DNA of 64,000 bases from Raoultibacter massiliensis (lineage in GTDB: Bacteria; Actinomycetota; Coriobacteriia; Coriobacteriales; Eggerthellaceae). Every line of letters begins with the position of its first letter. The first letter of the stretch is position 1. The stretch covers positions 251,499 to 315,498 of the forward strand of contig NZ_LT962671.1 of NCBI RefSeq assembly GCF_900199545.1, written 5' to 3'. The position numbers and the translations under genes are program-made. Positions 7,727 to 16,074 of the stretch are shown in pieces. The notes beneath the pieces are model-generated. The model searched no databases. It saw only the letters and a list, made by a program, of their open reading frames with translations, and was not told where the DNA came from.

Positions 7727-8241
7727 CGCCGTTCCTTTTTGAACATTCCCTTCGTGGACTCCCTGTGTCTCTTGGGCTTCCTCGCGCCCGCATCTGCTAT
7801 CGGCTCCACTTCATCCGGAGTGAGCGGGATTTGCCTCATGTCGGGAGCCATGGTCTCGCTGAGGTCCGAGGTCTCCATCTCTTCGAGCGTCGTTCCTTCG
7901 GAGTGCTTGTCGATGACCATTCCCTGCTCGTTCATCTGCGCGAGGACGTCGAGAATCGCCTCCGAGACGTCGACCAGCCTTTCGTTGACCCTTTCCCCGG
8001 CAGAGATCCTGGAGAGCTCGTCGGCGACCCTTTTCGCTTGTATTGCCAGGGCCTTCTGGACCCTGACCGTGGGGAGGACGGTGATCTCGTTTCCCTCCAA
8101 GCGGTTGATGATGAAGGCCTGCTTGGTCATTCCGCTGAGCGCGGCGAGCTGGTTTATCCTCTCGTTCTCTTCTTCCGAGACGCGGAAGCCGACTGTGGTG
8201 TCTCTCCACCGGCCTTCTCTGTCCAGGCTCTTAACGCTCAT
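7723..8241 (-). CDS. MobC-like relaxosome accessory protein
   Basis: 172 residues. Residues about 12-50 (TTVGFRVSEEENERINQLAA onwards) match the ribbon-helix-helix start of MobC/bacterial mobilisation proteins, which bind oriT DNA and assist relaxase nicking. The C-terminal 60 residues are acidic, then basic. It overlaps the integrase stop by 11 bases and the rep start by 4. No relaxase gene is seen in the window, so one is expected to the left. Confidence 0.75.
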   Translation of the reverse strand: MSVKSLDREGRWRDTTVGFRVSEEENERINQLAALSGMTKQAFIINRLEGNEITVLPTVRVQKALAIQAKRVADELSRISAGERVNERLVDVSEAILDVLAQMNEQGMVIDKHSEGTTLEEMETSDLSETMAPDMRQIPLTPDEVEPIADAGARKPKRHRESTKGMFKKERR

Positions 8242-9325
8242 GGCCTTCGCCTCTCGCGTTCATGAGGGCGTCGAGGACGTCCGCCATGTTCCTCTGCTGA
8301 TTTGGGAACAGGTGGGCGTAGCGGTAGGTGATATGAACGCTCTCGTGGCCCATTCTGTCGGCGATTGCCACGGCGGTGAAGCCAAGGTTGATCAGGAGTG
8401 ACACGTGGCTGTGCCTCAGGTCGTGAACCCTGATCTCCTTGACCCCTGCAAGCTTCGCGGCGGTCTTCAAGGTGTTGTTGAGGGCGTACTTGGTGAAAGG
8501 GAAGAGGCGCTCGTCTTCGTTCGGCTCCCGCTCCATCTCCATGTATTCCTGGAGCTCCTGTGCGAGGAATCTCGGGAGGGCGATGACCCTTTCCGACTTC
8601 TTCGTCTTCGGCTTGCCGATGATGTCCCTGCCGTTTAGGCGGCTGTAGGACTTCGTCACGCTGATGGTCCTGTTCTTGGTGTCGATGTCTTTGGCGGTCA
8701 GGGCGAGCAGCTCGCCTTCCCTTAACCCGCACCAATAGAGGATCTCGTATGCGTAGAACATCTCAGGTCGGTCGACGACCTGCTCGGAGAACTTCAGGTA
8801 CTCCTCCGTCGTCCAGAACTTCATCTCGTTGCCCTGTTTCTCTCCGACTCTCCCGGCTTTCTGGAGGGGGTTCGAGGGGAGTCCGTAATGCTTCACGGCA
8901 TGGTTGAGAATGGCGGAGAGCTGGTTCTCCACGGTCCTGATGTAGGTCTCGGAGTACTTCTTGCCGTTCTTGTCCCTTGCTTTGAGGAGGGTGTTTTGCC
9001 AGTCCATGATGTCTCGCGACGTGATGTCGACGACCCTCATCTTGCCGAAGAACGGGATGAGCTTCTCGCTGATCATGTACTCCTTGCTGCGCCAGGTCGT
9101 CTCCCTCAGCCTCGGGCGTACGTCCTCGGCGTAGACCTTGACGAACTGTTCGAAGGTCATGCTCGTCGACCTGGCCTCGTTGGCCAGAAAGTCCCTTTCC
9201 CACGCCAAGGCATCGGTCTTGGTCTTGAAGCCTCGCTTCGTTGAGTCGATTGTCTCGCCGTCGTGGTTGGTGTAGTGGAGCTTGACCAGCCACGTACCCC
9301 GCTTCTCATCCTTCCTAACGCTCAT
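8231..9325 (-). CDS. Tyrosine site-specific integrase
   Basis: 364 residues, the Tn916/phage integrase length. An AP2-like arm-binding N-terminus (1-50) and a core-binding domain (about 55-150) precede the catalytic domain. Catalytic residues visible are R202 (CGLREGEL), H301 and R304 (HDLRHSH), H327 (MGHES) and the nucleophile Y336 (TYRYAHLF). It drives insertion and excision of the element. The start overlaps the excisionase-like gene by 11 bases. Expression is probably controlled by the TGATAC-type operators upstream of that gene. Confidence 0.95.
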   Translation of the reverse strand: MSVRKDEKRGTWLVKLHYTNHDGETIDSTKRGFKTKTDALAWERDFLANEARSTSMTFEQFVKVYAEDVRPRLRETTWRSKEYMISEKLIPFFGKMRVVDITSRDIMDWQNTLLKARDKNGKKYSETYIRTVENQLSAILNHAVKHYGLPSNPLQKAGRVGEKQGNEMKFWTTEEYLKFSEQVVDRPEMFYAYEILYWCGLREGELLALTAKDIDTKNRTISVTKSYSRLNGRDIIGKPKTKKSERVIALPRFLAQELQEYMEMEREPNEDERLFPFTKYALNNTLKTAAKLAGVKEIRVHDLRHSHVSLLINLGFTAVAIADRMGHESVHITYRYAHLFPNQQRNMADVLDALMNARGEGHER

Positions 9326-9539
9326 TTCCGGCCTTGCTTTCCAGCTCGCTCAGGTCGATCTCGTCGCTCCGTCCGAAGAGCCTCTCTTCGTAGTAGCTTC
9401 GATTGGTCTTTCCCCGCATCGTTATGCAGCCCATCTCGTCCAGCTCCTCGTTGAGCTTCCTGACGATCTTGTAGGCATGCTGCATGCTGCATTCCAGGTC
9501 TTCGGCCACCTCTTTGGCCGTGATGAGTCTTCCGTCCAT
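9315..9539 (-). CDS. Excisionase-like small DNA-binding protein
   Basis: 74 residues from ATG 9539, chosen because AAAGGA sits 8 bases upstream; a longer in-frame ORF to 9644 would begin in the operator region with a non-typical hydrophobic leader. Residues 6-32 form a HTH (ITAKEVAEDLECSMQHAYKI). Small HTH proteins immediately before an integrase usually act as excisionases or recombination directionality factors. The stop overlaps the integrase start by 11 bases. Function is inferred from position and size. Confidence 0.7.
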   Translation of the reverse strand: MDGRLITAKEVAEDLECSMQHAYKIVRKLNEELDEMGCITMRGKTNRSYYEERLFGRSDEIDLSELESKAGNER

Positions 9540-9556
9540 CGTTGTGTCCTTTCTAT

Positions 9557-9574
9557 TGATACAGAAACGTATCA
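9557..9574. promoter_or_regulatory. TGATAC operator copy 1
   Basis: Inverted repeat TGATAC-AGAAAC-GTATCA in the divergent region between the excisionase-like gene and the XRE gene. It overlaps a weak plus-strand promoter candidate (TTGATA, 17 bases, TACAGA, 9556-9584), so autorepression by the XRE protein is plausible. Confidence 0.7.
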
Positions 9575-9593
9575 GTGCTACAGACACAATAGC

Positions 9594-9611
9594 TGATACA
9601 ATTACGTATGA
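9594..9611. promoter_or_regulatory. TGATAC operator copy 2
   Basis: TGATAC-AATTAC-GTATGA, one mismatch in the right arm. It lies 37 bases from copy 1, between the divergent excisionase-like and XRE genes. Together the two sites could control both directions. Confidence 0.65.
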
Positions 9612-9671
9612 AAGAAAAGAGCGTCGGGATTCGCCGAAAAACATATTTGGTATTACAAGTCAGGAGGGCCG

Positions 9672-10103
9672 ATGAAGGTCGGAGAGAAGATTCAACGCAT
9701 CAGGAAGGAGCGCGGCTACACTGCAGACCAGCTCGCCGAGATGCTCGGGATATCCGCCGTCTCCCTTCGCAAGTACGAGTACGGGGAGCGCACCCCGAAG
9801 GACCCCATGATCGCCGAGATCGCCCGCTGTCTCGAGGTGAACCCCTCCTCTCTCAAATCCGACTGGGGAAGCGACGCGAACGATGCGATACACATGCTGT
9901 TCGAGCTGGAGGAAGCGTTTTGCCTAGAGCCAATCAAAGTTGGGGACACTGTCGTCTTGGCTCTTCCGGAAGACTTGGGCAGCGAGGATCAGGAAGCACT
10001 GGCGAGGGCGCTTCGCCACTGGTATAGGAACAACAGGGACCTGAAGGACGATGAGCTGACGAGGGACGAGTATGTTGCCTGGAAGGACTCCTTCAAGGCC
10101 TAG
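9672..10103 (+). CDS. XRE-family repressor of the integrative element
   Basis: 143 residues. The N-terminal HTH_3 domain (about 3-58: KIQRIRKERGYTADQLAEML, then SAVSLRKYEYGERTPKD) is typical of immunity repressors. The C-terminal part (60-143) is acidic and of unknown fold, with no protease or metal motif seen. AGGAGGGCC precedes the ATG. It is divergent from the excisionase/integrase genes and flanked by five copies of one 18-base operator, which makes it the likely master repressor of the element. An intrinsic terminator follows. Confidence 0.85.
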   Translation: MKVGEKIQRIRKERGYTADQLAEMLGISAVSLRKYEYGERTPKDPMIAEIARCLEVNPSSLKSDWGSDANDAIHMLFELEEAFCLEPIKVGDTVVLALPEDLGSEDQEALARALRHWYRNNRDLKDDELTRDEYVAWKDSFKA

Positions 10104-10126
10104 ACTCCCTAAATAGAACCGAAAAC

Positions 10127-10148
10127 GGCCTCGTCAGAGGCCTTTTTT
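10127..10148 (+). terminator. Terminator of XRE repressor gene
   Basis: GGCCTC/GAGGCC stem with a GTCA loop followed by six T, 24 bases after the stop. Confidence 0.85.
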
Positions 10149-10199
10149 ATGCCGTGACCCGTTCGTGACCCAAACTGGAAAGATTTTCTTTGGAACCAA

Positions 10200-10217
10200 T
10201 GATACAATATCGTATCA
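10200..10217. promoter_or_regulatory. TGATAC operator copy 3
   Basis: Perfect arms: TGATAC-AATATC-GTATCA. It lies downstream of the repressor terminator, where no gene start is visible. Confidence 0.65.
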
Positions 10218-10280
10218 GTTTGGTAGTTGCAGGTGGTTAGCGGGTCTGCATCGTATAAAATGGCGTTTTACCACAGGTAA

Positions 10281-10298
10281 TGATACGAATCCGTATCA
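10281..10298. promoter_or_regulatory. TGATAC operator copy 4
   Basis: Perfect arms: TGATAC-GAATCC-GTATCA, 81 bases from copy 3, in gene-free DNA. Confidence 0.65.
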
Positions 10299-10456
10299 AC
10301 CGTTACTCTTAGTGGGTTTTCCCGATTTCCGTAAAAATTGCAGGTGGATACGGATAATTTCACCTGTTAGCCGCTTGCAAAGTGACTTCAATATGACCTA
10401 GTTATCTTAGGTCACGCTGGTACGATTTTGTATTCTGACTTGCGTAATCTGGATAC

Positions 10457-10493
10457 AAAAACACCTCTTGAGCAGGTTATTCTCAAGAGGTGT
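10457..10493 (-). terminator. Terminator downstream of guaA
   Basis: 12-bp perfect stem (ACACCTCTTGAG/CTCAAGAGGTGT) with a 9-base loop followed, on the minus strand, by five T. It lies 37 bases beyond the guaA stop and stops transcription before the element. Confidence 0.85.
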
Positions 10494-10507
10494 TGTAGGT
10501 CACAGAT

Positions 10508-10525
10508 TGATACGATAATGTATCA
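10508..10525. promoter_or_regulatory. TGATAC operator copy 5, abutting guaA
   Basis: Perfect arms: TGATAC-GATAAT-GTATCA. It ends 4 bases from the guaA stop codon, at the expected recombination site of the element. Confidence 0.65.
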
Positions 10526-10529
10526 GCTT

Positions 10530-12125
10530 TTACTCCCATTCAATCGTTGCCGGGGGCTTGCTTGTGATGTCGTACGCCACCCGGTTCACGCCCGGCACCT
10601 CGGCAACGATCCTGCTCGAAATCCGTCCCAGAACCTCGTAGGGGAGCTTCGCCCAATCCGCCGTCATGGCGTCGCTCGACTCGACGGCGCGCAGGATGAT
10701 GGGGTAGGCGTAGGTCCGCTCGTCGCCCATGACGCCGACGCTTTTGACGTCGGGGAGCACGGCGAAGTACTGCCAGACGCTCCGCTCGCTGTTGCGCTCG
10801 CCGGTTTCCTCGAACACGGCAGCGTTGTAGGCGTCGAGCTCCTCGCGCACGATCGCGTCGGCGTCTTTCAAGATCGAAAGCTTCTCAAGCGTTACGGTGC
10901 CGATGATGCGGATAGCGAGCCCCGGGCCGGGGAAGGGCTGGCGATGCACGATGTGGTCGGGCAGTCCGAGCGCCGTGCCCAATGCCCGCACCTCATCCTT
11001 GAAGAAATGGTCCAGGGGCTCGATCAGATCGAAGTGCACGCCTTCGGGGAACGGAATCAGGTTGTGGTGGCTTTTGATGGTGCTCGCCTTGCCGCCCGTC
11101 TTGCGCGCGCCGCTCTCGATGATGTCGGGATAGATGGTTCCCTGCGCCAAGAACTGCACGCCGTCCAGGTCCTGCGCGACGGTGAAGAACTCTTTCCAGA
11201 ACTGCGATCCGATGATGCGGCGCTTCTCTTCGGGCTCCACCACGTCGGCGAGCAAAGCCGCATAGCGCTCTTCGGCGTGCACGTGCACGAAGTCCACGTC
11301 GAACTGGCGGGTGAACACCTCTTCAACCTCTTCGGGTTCGTTTTTGCGCAACAGCCCGTGATTCACGAACACGCAGGTGAGCTGCCGTCCGATCGCGCGG
11401 GCGCACAGCGCCGCCACCACGCTCGAATCCACGCCGCCCGAAAGCCCGAGGATCACGCGCTTGTCTCCCACCTGTTTGCGGATCGCTGCAACCGATTCCT
11501 CGATGATGCTGCCCATTGTCCATGTAGGCTTAAGGCTGCAGATTTTGAACAGGAAGTTCTCGAGCATGGCACTGCCGCATTCGGTGTGACGCACCTCGGG
11601 ATGAAACTGCGTCGCGAACAGCCTCGCCTCCGCGTTTTCCATCGAGGCGACGGGGCAGGCGGCGGTCGACGAGGTCACTGTGAAGCCAGCGGGCACTGCG
11701 GTCACGGCGTCGCGGTGGCTCATCCAGACGGTTTGCTCGTCGGGCGTACCTGCAAGCAGCTCGGATGCACCGGTCCGCACGATCGAGGCGGGGCCGTATT
11801 CGCCCGCATCGGTGTGGCTGACGATGCCGCCGAGTGCGGCGGCCATTGCTTGCTGCCCGTAGCAGAAGCCGAGCACGGGAATGCCGAGGCTCAGTATCTC
11901 GGGGTCCAAAGAGGGGGCATCTTCCGCATACACGCTTGCAGGACCTCCCGACAAGATGATGGCCGAAGGCTTCTCGGCTTGCATCTCTTCGGCGGATATG
12001 TCGCAGGGAACGATCTCGGAATATACGTGCAGATCGCGTACGCGGCGGGCGATGAGCTGGCCGTATTGGGCTCCGAAATCGACGACGATGACTTTCTGAT
12101 CAGGCGAGGTTGCTGCTTGCGTCAC
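10530..12125 (-). CDS. guaA: GMP synthase (glutamine-hydrolysing)
   Basis: 531 residues. It converts XMP, ATP and glutamine to GMP in the cytoplasm, the last step of guanine nucleotide synthesis. A class I amidotransferase domain (about 10-205) has nucleophile Cys88 (GFCYGQQ) and the FHPEVRHTE His/Glu pair. The ATP pyrophosphatase P-loop LGLSGGVDSS follows, then the dimerisation domain ending in the standard KPPATIEWE. The start is GTG 12125 behind AGGAG. The intact 3' end is a known insertion target for genomic islands, and the ICE abuts it here. Confidence 0.98.
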   Translation of the reverse strand: MTQAATSPDQKVIVVDFGAQYGQLIARRVRDLHVYSEIVPCDISAEEMQAEKPSAIILSGGPASVYAEDAPSLDPEILSLGIPVLGFCYGQQAMAAALGGIVSHTDAGEYGPASIVRTGASELLAGTPDEQTVWMSHRDAVTAVPAGFTVTSSTAACPVASMENAEARLFATQFHPEVRHTECGSAMLENFLFKICSLKPTWTMGSIIEESVAAIRKQVGDKRVILGLSGGVDSSVVAALCARAIGRQLTCVFVNHGLLRKNEPEEVEEVFTRQFDVDFVHVHAEERYAALLADVVEPEEKRRIIGSQFWKEFFTVAQDLDGVQFLAQGTIYPDIIESGARKTGGKASTIKSHHNLIPFPEGVHFDLIEPLDHFFKDEVRALGTALGLPDHIVHRQPFPGPGLAIRIIGTVTLEKLSILKDADAIVREELDAYNAAVFEETGERNSERSVWQYFAVLPDVKSVGVMGDERTYAYPIILRAVESSDAMTADWAKLPYEVLGRISSRIVAEVPGVNRVAYDITSKPPATIEWE

Positions 12126-12519
12126 GGGTGCTCCTAATCTTTTTTACAACCGGGTGCACGCTGGGGTTGGATGTCCGCAGATTGCGTGCCGAAAAATATC
12201 AACACTATAGTACATGAACGTTTCCAGTCGGTTTCGCCATGCGCGCAAGCGCCATGCCATTTCCTTTTCAAGACCATGGTTCCTTGCTGCTCGCCATCGA
12301 CTCGCCACAGAGGTGCCAGCCTGCGCGCAGAAGCCCCAAGGCCACATGTGCACGGTTGACTGCCGCGCCCGAAACCTTGATTGTTTCCGCAGTTCAACCC
12401 TTGGTAAACCAGAGGTCTACCCAATTCAACCGGCGGTCGCTCGGGTGAACTCGCAAGAAGTGATACGATGCGACTGCTGCACACGCAGCGAATTCAACTC
12501 AGAACCGAGGAATGAGCCC
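12126..12519. other. Intergenic region upstream of guaA and the XRE/membrane gene
   Basis: About 390 bases between two divergent starts. It must hold both promoters. On the guaA side a CTATAGT stretch near 12200 could be a -10 element, but no matching -35 was found. No other gene, RNA fold or strong repeat was seen. Confidence 0.4.
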
Positions 12520-12936
12520 ATGAGCACCCAAACGCTTGGAGCGATGATCGCATCGTTGAGGAAAGAGCACGGAATGACCCAGCTCGAGCTGGCGGAGAGG
12601 ATGGGCGTGACCGACAAGGCCGTCTCGAAATGGGAGCGGGACGTGTCGTGTCCTGATATCAGCCTGCTGCCGAAGCTCGCAGAGACGTTCGGCGTGTCGG
12701 TCGATCAGCTCATGCGGATCAAGTCGAAATCGCAGGTGGGCGGCATCCGGAAAGAGGCGGAGCGCATCATCGCGCTCGTTCTCAAGGCGGTCGCCCTGGC
12801 GATGGGGGTTGCCGTGCTTGTTCTGTCGATATTGAGGTCGCTCGACATGTACGCGGGATTCACCCTGCTGGGCATCGGCTTGGCATGCGTGGGGATCTCT
12901 CTCTTCTCGAGTCAAGCCAACGGCAGCGATTCGTAG
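12520..12936 (+). CDS. XRE regulator with C-terminal membrane helices
   Basis: 138 residues. Start ATG 12520, with GAGG about 10 bases upstream; longer forms would add residues unlike any HTH protein. Residues 4-60 are a clear XRE/HTH_3 domain (LRKEHGMTQLELAERMGVTD and KAVSKWERD). A short linker leads to two hydrophobic segments (about 85-105 and 109-128), so the DNA-binding part is tethered to the membrane. Such proteins often sense envelope state. The neighbours (a small membrane protein and uppP) fit an envelope theme, but the targets are unknown. Confidence 0.85.
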   Translation: MSTQTLGAMIASLRKEHGMTQLELAERMGVTDKAVSKWERDVSCPDISLLPKLAETFGVSVDQLMRIKSKSQVGGIRKEAERIIALVLKAVALAMGVAVLVLSILRSLDMYAGFTLLGIGLACVGISLFSSQANGSDS

Positions 12937-13068
12937 GCGGAGCCTGCAATAGCGGTCAGGCGCGATCGCAGGCTCCTCAGCGGTCGGAAGGCGCAGGCGC
13001 TTTTGTTTCCGGCTCCTTTTTTCGGATGACATCATGGTGTATTTTTCGCGGCCTGCGGGGTCGTCGTG

Positions 13069-13074
13069 TACAAT
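13069..13074 (+). promoter_or_regulatory. -10 element (TACAAT) for a leaderless transcript
   Basis: TACAAT ends 7 bases before ATG 13082. The expected transcription start falls at or next to the A of the start codon, and no ribosome site lies between them. No good -35 is visible. Confidence 0.4.
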
Positions 13075-13081
13075 GCAGCGC

Positions 13082-13312
13082 ATGGACAAAAAGCGAGTGG
13101 AAATAGACGAGGATAAACGCAGGGATCTCCATGAGTCCTTCAACAACCGCATCTCGTACGTGTGCAAGCTCGCGGCGCTCGTTATCGCCGTCGTCGCATT
13201 CGGGTCGGTCATTCTCGGCCAGGACGACAAGACGTTCGTGATCCTGGGCTTATGCGTTTCCGTCGCCCTGCTCGCCATCGCGTCGCTCCAAGACAACTCC
13301 GGTAAAAAGTAA
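13082..13312 (+). CDS. Small two-helix membrane protein, unknown function
   Basis: 76 residues from ATG 13082. A charged N-terminus (1-25, KKRVEIDEDKRRDLHESFNN) precedes two hydrophobic helices (about 27-46 and 52-68) and a short basic tail. No family recognised. ATG 13073 is an alternative start three codons earlier. It lies 15 bases before uppP and probably shares its transcript. A -10-like TACAAT just upstream suggests leaderless translation. Confidence 0.65.
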   Translation: MDKKRVEIDEDKRRDLHESFNNRISYVCKLAALVIAVVAFGSVILGQDDKTFVILGLCVSVALLAIASLQDNSGKK

Positions 13313-13327
13313 AAGGTATCTCAACGT

Positions 13328-14263
13328 ATGATTATCGAAGCGCTCAAGGCCTTCCTCATCGGCATCGTCGAGGGCATCACCGAATGGCTTCCCATCTCCT
13401 CGACCGGTCACATGATCCTCGTCGACGAATTCGTGAAGCTCCAGGTTTCCGAAGATTTTCTCGCACTGTTTCTCGTGGTCATCCAGATCGGTGCGATCCT
13501 CGCCGTGCTCATCCTGTACTTCCACAAGCTCAACCCTTTCTCGCCGAAGAAAACCTCGGTGGAGAAGAAAAGCACGTGGAGGCTGTGGGGGATGGTCGTC
13601 ATCGGCTGCATTCCCGCCGCCATCTTCGGATTCGCGCTTGATGACTGGGTGAACGAGCATTTCTACAACAAGGTCGTCGTTGCCTCAATGCTCATTTTGT
13701 ACGGCATCGTCTTCATCGTTCTCGAGCGCCGCAACCGCAAGCGCTTGCGGCAGGCCGAGGCCATGGTTGCCGCTCCGCGCGGCCGCCATGCCCGCATCGA
13801 CGCAAGCGATACGGCGCAAGCCGCCGAAGAAGCCCTTTTCAAGGTGAACGATGTGGACGATATCGACTGGAAGACCGCGCTCAAGATCGGCTGCTTCCAG
13901 GTGCTCGCCATCATTCCCGGAACGAGCCGATCGGGTGCCACCATCATCGGCGGCATGCTGTGCGGCTGCTCGCGCACCGCGGCGGCTGAATTCACCTTCT
14001 TTTTGGCCATTCCCGTCATGCTCGGTTGGGGGCTTGTGAAGGTGGTCAAGTTCGTGCTCAAGGGTCTCGTCATGAGCCAGGTGGAGATTGTCGTGCTCGT
14101 GGTGGGCATCGTGACCGCGTTCGTCATGTCGGTCATCGCCATCCGCTTCCTCATGGGCTATATCAAGAAGAACGACTTCACGGCGTTCGGCTGGTACCGC
14201 ATCGTTGTGGGCGTGCTCGTACTCGCCTATTTCTTCTTCGAGTCGATGGGCATGCTGCCGTAG
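13328..14263 (+). CDS. uppP: Undecaprenyl-diphosphatase (UppP/BacA)
   Basis: 311 residues. This integral membrane enzyme removes a phosphate from undecaprenyl pyrophosphate, recycling the lipid carrier for peptidoglycan synthesis and giving bacitracin resistance. The two signature motifs are visible: EGITEWLPISSTGH at about 15-28 and PGTSRSGATI at about 196-206. About eight hydrophobic helices are present. The loop between the halves (about 135-180) is longer and more charged than usual (RRNRKRLRQAEAM). It follows the small membrane protein by 15 bases. Confidence 0.97.
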   Translation: MIIEALKAFLIGIVEGITEWLPISSTGHMILVDEFVKLQVSEDFLALFLVVIQIGAILAVLILYFHKLNPFSPKKTSVEKKSTWRLWGMVVIGCIPAAIFGFALDDWVNEHFYNKVVVASMLILYGIVFIVLERRNRKRLRQAEAMVAAPRGRHARIDASDTAQAAEEALFKVNDVDDIDWKTALKIGCFQVLAIIPGTSRSGATIIGGMLCGCSRTAAAEFTFFLAIPVMLGWGLVKVVKFVLKGLVMSQVEIVVLVVGIVTAFVMSVIAIRFLMGYIKKNDFTAFGWYRIVVGVLVLAYFFFESMGMLP

Positions 14264-14350
14264 CCGATCGCCGAAGGCGGCTGTCGGCAGTGCGTGCTTT
14301 TTTGCTCGCATGTCGGTGCGCTGCCATCGTTGCAGCGGGCGCTGCTTGGG

Positions 14351-15823
14351 CTAATACGTTTCCATCATGTCGATCAGCTCCTGCTGGGAATGCAGATCCA
14401 TTTTCTGGTAAATGTGTTTGATATGCGTCTTGATGGTGTTGCGCGAGATGATGAGCTCCTCTTCGATGAAGGGCACGTTGCGACCCTTTGCAAGCAGCCT
14501 GAACACATCGGTTTCGCGTTCGGTGAGCGAAAACCGTTCGGCGATGCGGGCGCACTGGCGGTCGATCGCGTCGGCTCGCTCGTCTTCCGGTTCGGCGGCG
14601 GGTTCGAGCAGCGGCACCGCTTCGATTCCCTCGATAGTCGCTTCGAAGCTGAACGTTCGCAGCGCGAGCAGGTTGAAAGCTGAGAACGCAAGCACTACGA
14701 GCACGACGGCGCCGGGAACGAGTAGCGGTTCTGCGACGAGCAGCCCGTTGGTCAAATGCCCGAGCGAAGTGCCCACAAGCGTGCCCGCGCTTGTGGCGAA
14801 CTGGCCCCAAGCGAAGATGGGCAGCGCGTGAAGCGGGTTTCTTCGGCCGATTGCGGCGAGCGTGTAGTATACGAGCACCGAGAAGCAGTCGGCACCTGCA
14901 GCCAGAAGCACGTTGGGAATGGATGTGCCCGAAAACTGCGGCACGAGCACGCACAGAAACCCAGCCAAGATAAACAGACTCGCCACCTGGTACAGGATGT
15001 CGGCGGGAGCTGCTTTGCCGGCAACGACTGCCTGGACGGCCACGAGGGCGAGCGGCAGGAATGCGAGGATCGTGATCTGGGGCATGCCGTCCGATTCGCC
15101 GAACATGAGAGAGAATCCGTAGGCAATGCGGAATACGAAGAATGAAACGAACAGGATATGCGAATAGGGGAGAAACGCTCGCGGCTCGGTGAGTGCGAGA
15201 GTGGCGGACGAGGGGTTCGCGCGTATTCGATCGAAGATCGATGCCGCGTATGGGTAGGTGAGCGCGACGATTGCGAGAGGTCCGATGGCGAACATCGCAG
15301 TGCCGATCGAATCGGGTAGGGCTATGAACATGCTGCGCAGCAGATAGGCAAGCGCGAGGCTGCCTGCGATCCCGATGGCGACGGCGCGCGCATCGAGTGC
15401 GATGAGCATGATGCACGCGTGGACCGAGATGAGGCCGCGCCCGAAGTTCATGAGGAATCCGCCGCAAACGAGTGCTACGGGGTTCGCGGTTGCAAGCCCG
15501 AGGGCGACAAGCGCGAGACCCGCGATAAGTATTCCGATGGCGGCGACGGTGAACCTGCTCGGTTTGAAGGCATCGGGTCGAAGCGATGCGGCTATGGCGA
15601 CGGTGAGGTAAGCGCAGCACGAGCCGATGGTCGCGACTTCGCGCGCCATGCCGAGCACGAGCGCGAAGCGCGGAAAGATGTATTGGTTGAGAAGCCACGT
15701 TCCCAGGAACATGAGCACGAGCGCGCCGAAGCAGCGCAGCCACCGCGCATTCGCTATTTCGCCGATCAGCTGTTGGCGGCTTTTGCCTCCGATTTCACGG
15801 CTCTGTTCTTCCGATTCGACCAT
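14351..15823 (-). CDS. LuxR-family regulator with polytopic membrane domain (copy 1)
   Basis: 490 residues. About 10-12 hydrophobic helices fill residues 28-395, followed by an acidic linker and a LuxR HTH at about 428-490 (SLTERETDVFRLLAKGRN, then NTIKTHIKHIYQKM). There is no receiver domain. This architecture is common and expanded in Eggerthellaceae, where such regulators lie beside the enzyme genes they control. It is divergent from the Tat flavoprotein gene at 16075, its most likely target. The start at 15823 has GAGGAAG upstream. Confidence 0.9.
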   Translation of the reverse strand: MVESEEQSREIGGKSRQQLIGEIANARWLRCFGALVLMFLGTWLLNQYIFPRFALVLGMAREVATIGSCCAYLTVAIAASLRPDAFKPSRFTVAAIGILIAGLALVALGLATANPVALVCGGFLMNFGRGLISVHACIMLIALDARAVAIGIAGSLALAYLLRSMFIALPDSIGTAMFAIGPLAIVALTYPYAASIFDRIRANPSSATLALTEPRAFLPYSHILFVSFFVFRIAYGFSLMFGESDGMPQITILAFLPLALVAVQAVVAGKAAPADILYQVASLFILAGFLCVLVPQFSGTSIPNVLLAAGADCFSVLVYYTLAAIGRRNPLHALPIFAWGQFATSAGTLVGTSLGHLTNGLLVAEPLLVPGAVVLVVLAFSAFNLLALRTFSFEATIEGIEAVPLLEPAAEPEDERADAIDRQCARIAERFSLTERETDVFRLLAKGRNVPFIEEELIISRNTIKTHIKHIYQKMDLHSQQELIDMMETY

Positions 15824-15851
15824 TCTCTGACTTCCTCGATTCGATCAAAGC

Positions 15852-15857
15852 AGTATA
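15852..15857 (-). promoter_or_regulatory. Extended -10 candidate for LuxR copy 1
   Basis: On the minus strand TGG-TATACT, with the expected start about 22 bases upstream of the ATG. No convincing -35. Confidence 0.35.
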
Positions 15858-16074
15858 CCAGTCTGCATGCAAGTTTTCTCGTCGCCCAATAAGACAGGCG
15901 ATTGAACAGGAGTTATACAAATCTCCCCTTGTCTGGGTGATGGCGGAATCGGCGCGGATTCCATAATGGGGACCATCAGACGGGCCTGGCGCAAAGCGAA
16001 AAAACCAGCCGGGCGCGCACCGAAACGCCGACGCCTCGAAGGGCGCTGGAAAACCGAACGGGAGGACAGGAAAC

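Larger units (their letters stand above)
10104..10529. other. Right-end noncoding region of the element next to guaA
   Basis: 426 A/T-rich bases with no supported gene between the XRE gene and guaA. It contains the XRE terminator (10127-10148), three TGATAC operators (10200, 10281, 10508) and a leftward terminator that serves guaA (10457-10493). The attachment site should lie at its right border, at the end of guaA. Confidence 0.7.

Noticed and set aside
10428..12137. 569-codon plus-strand frame opposite guaA
   Set aside because: Shadow of a textbook GMP synthase; no ribosome site or protein family character.
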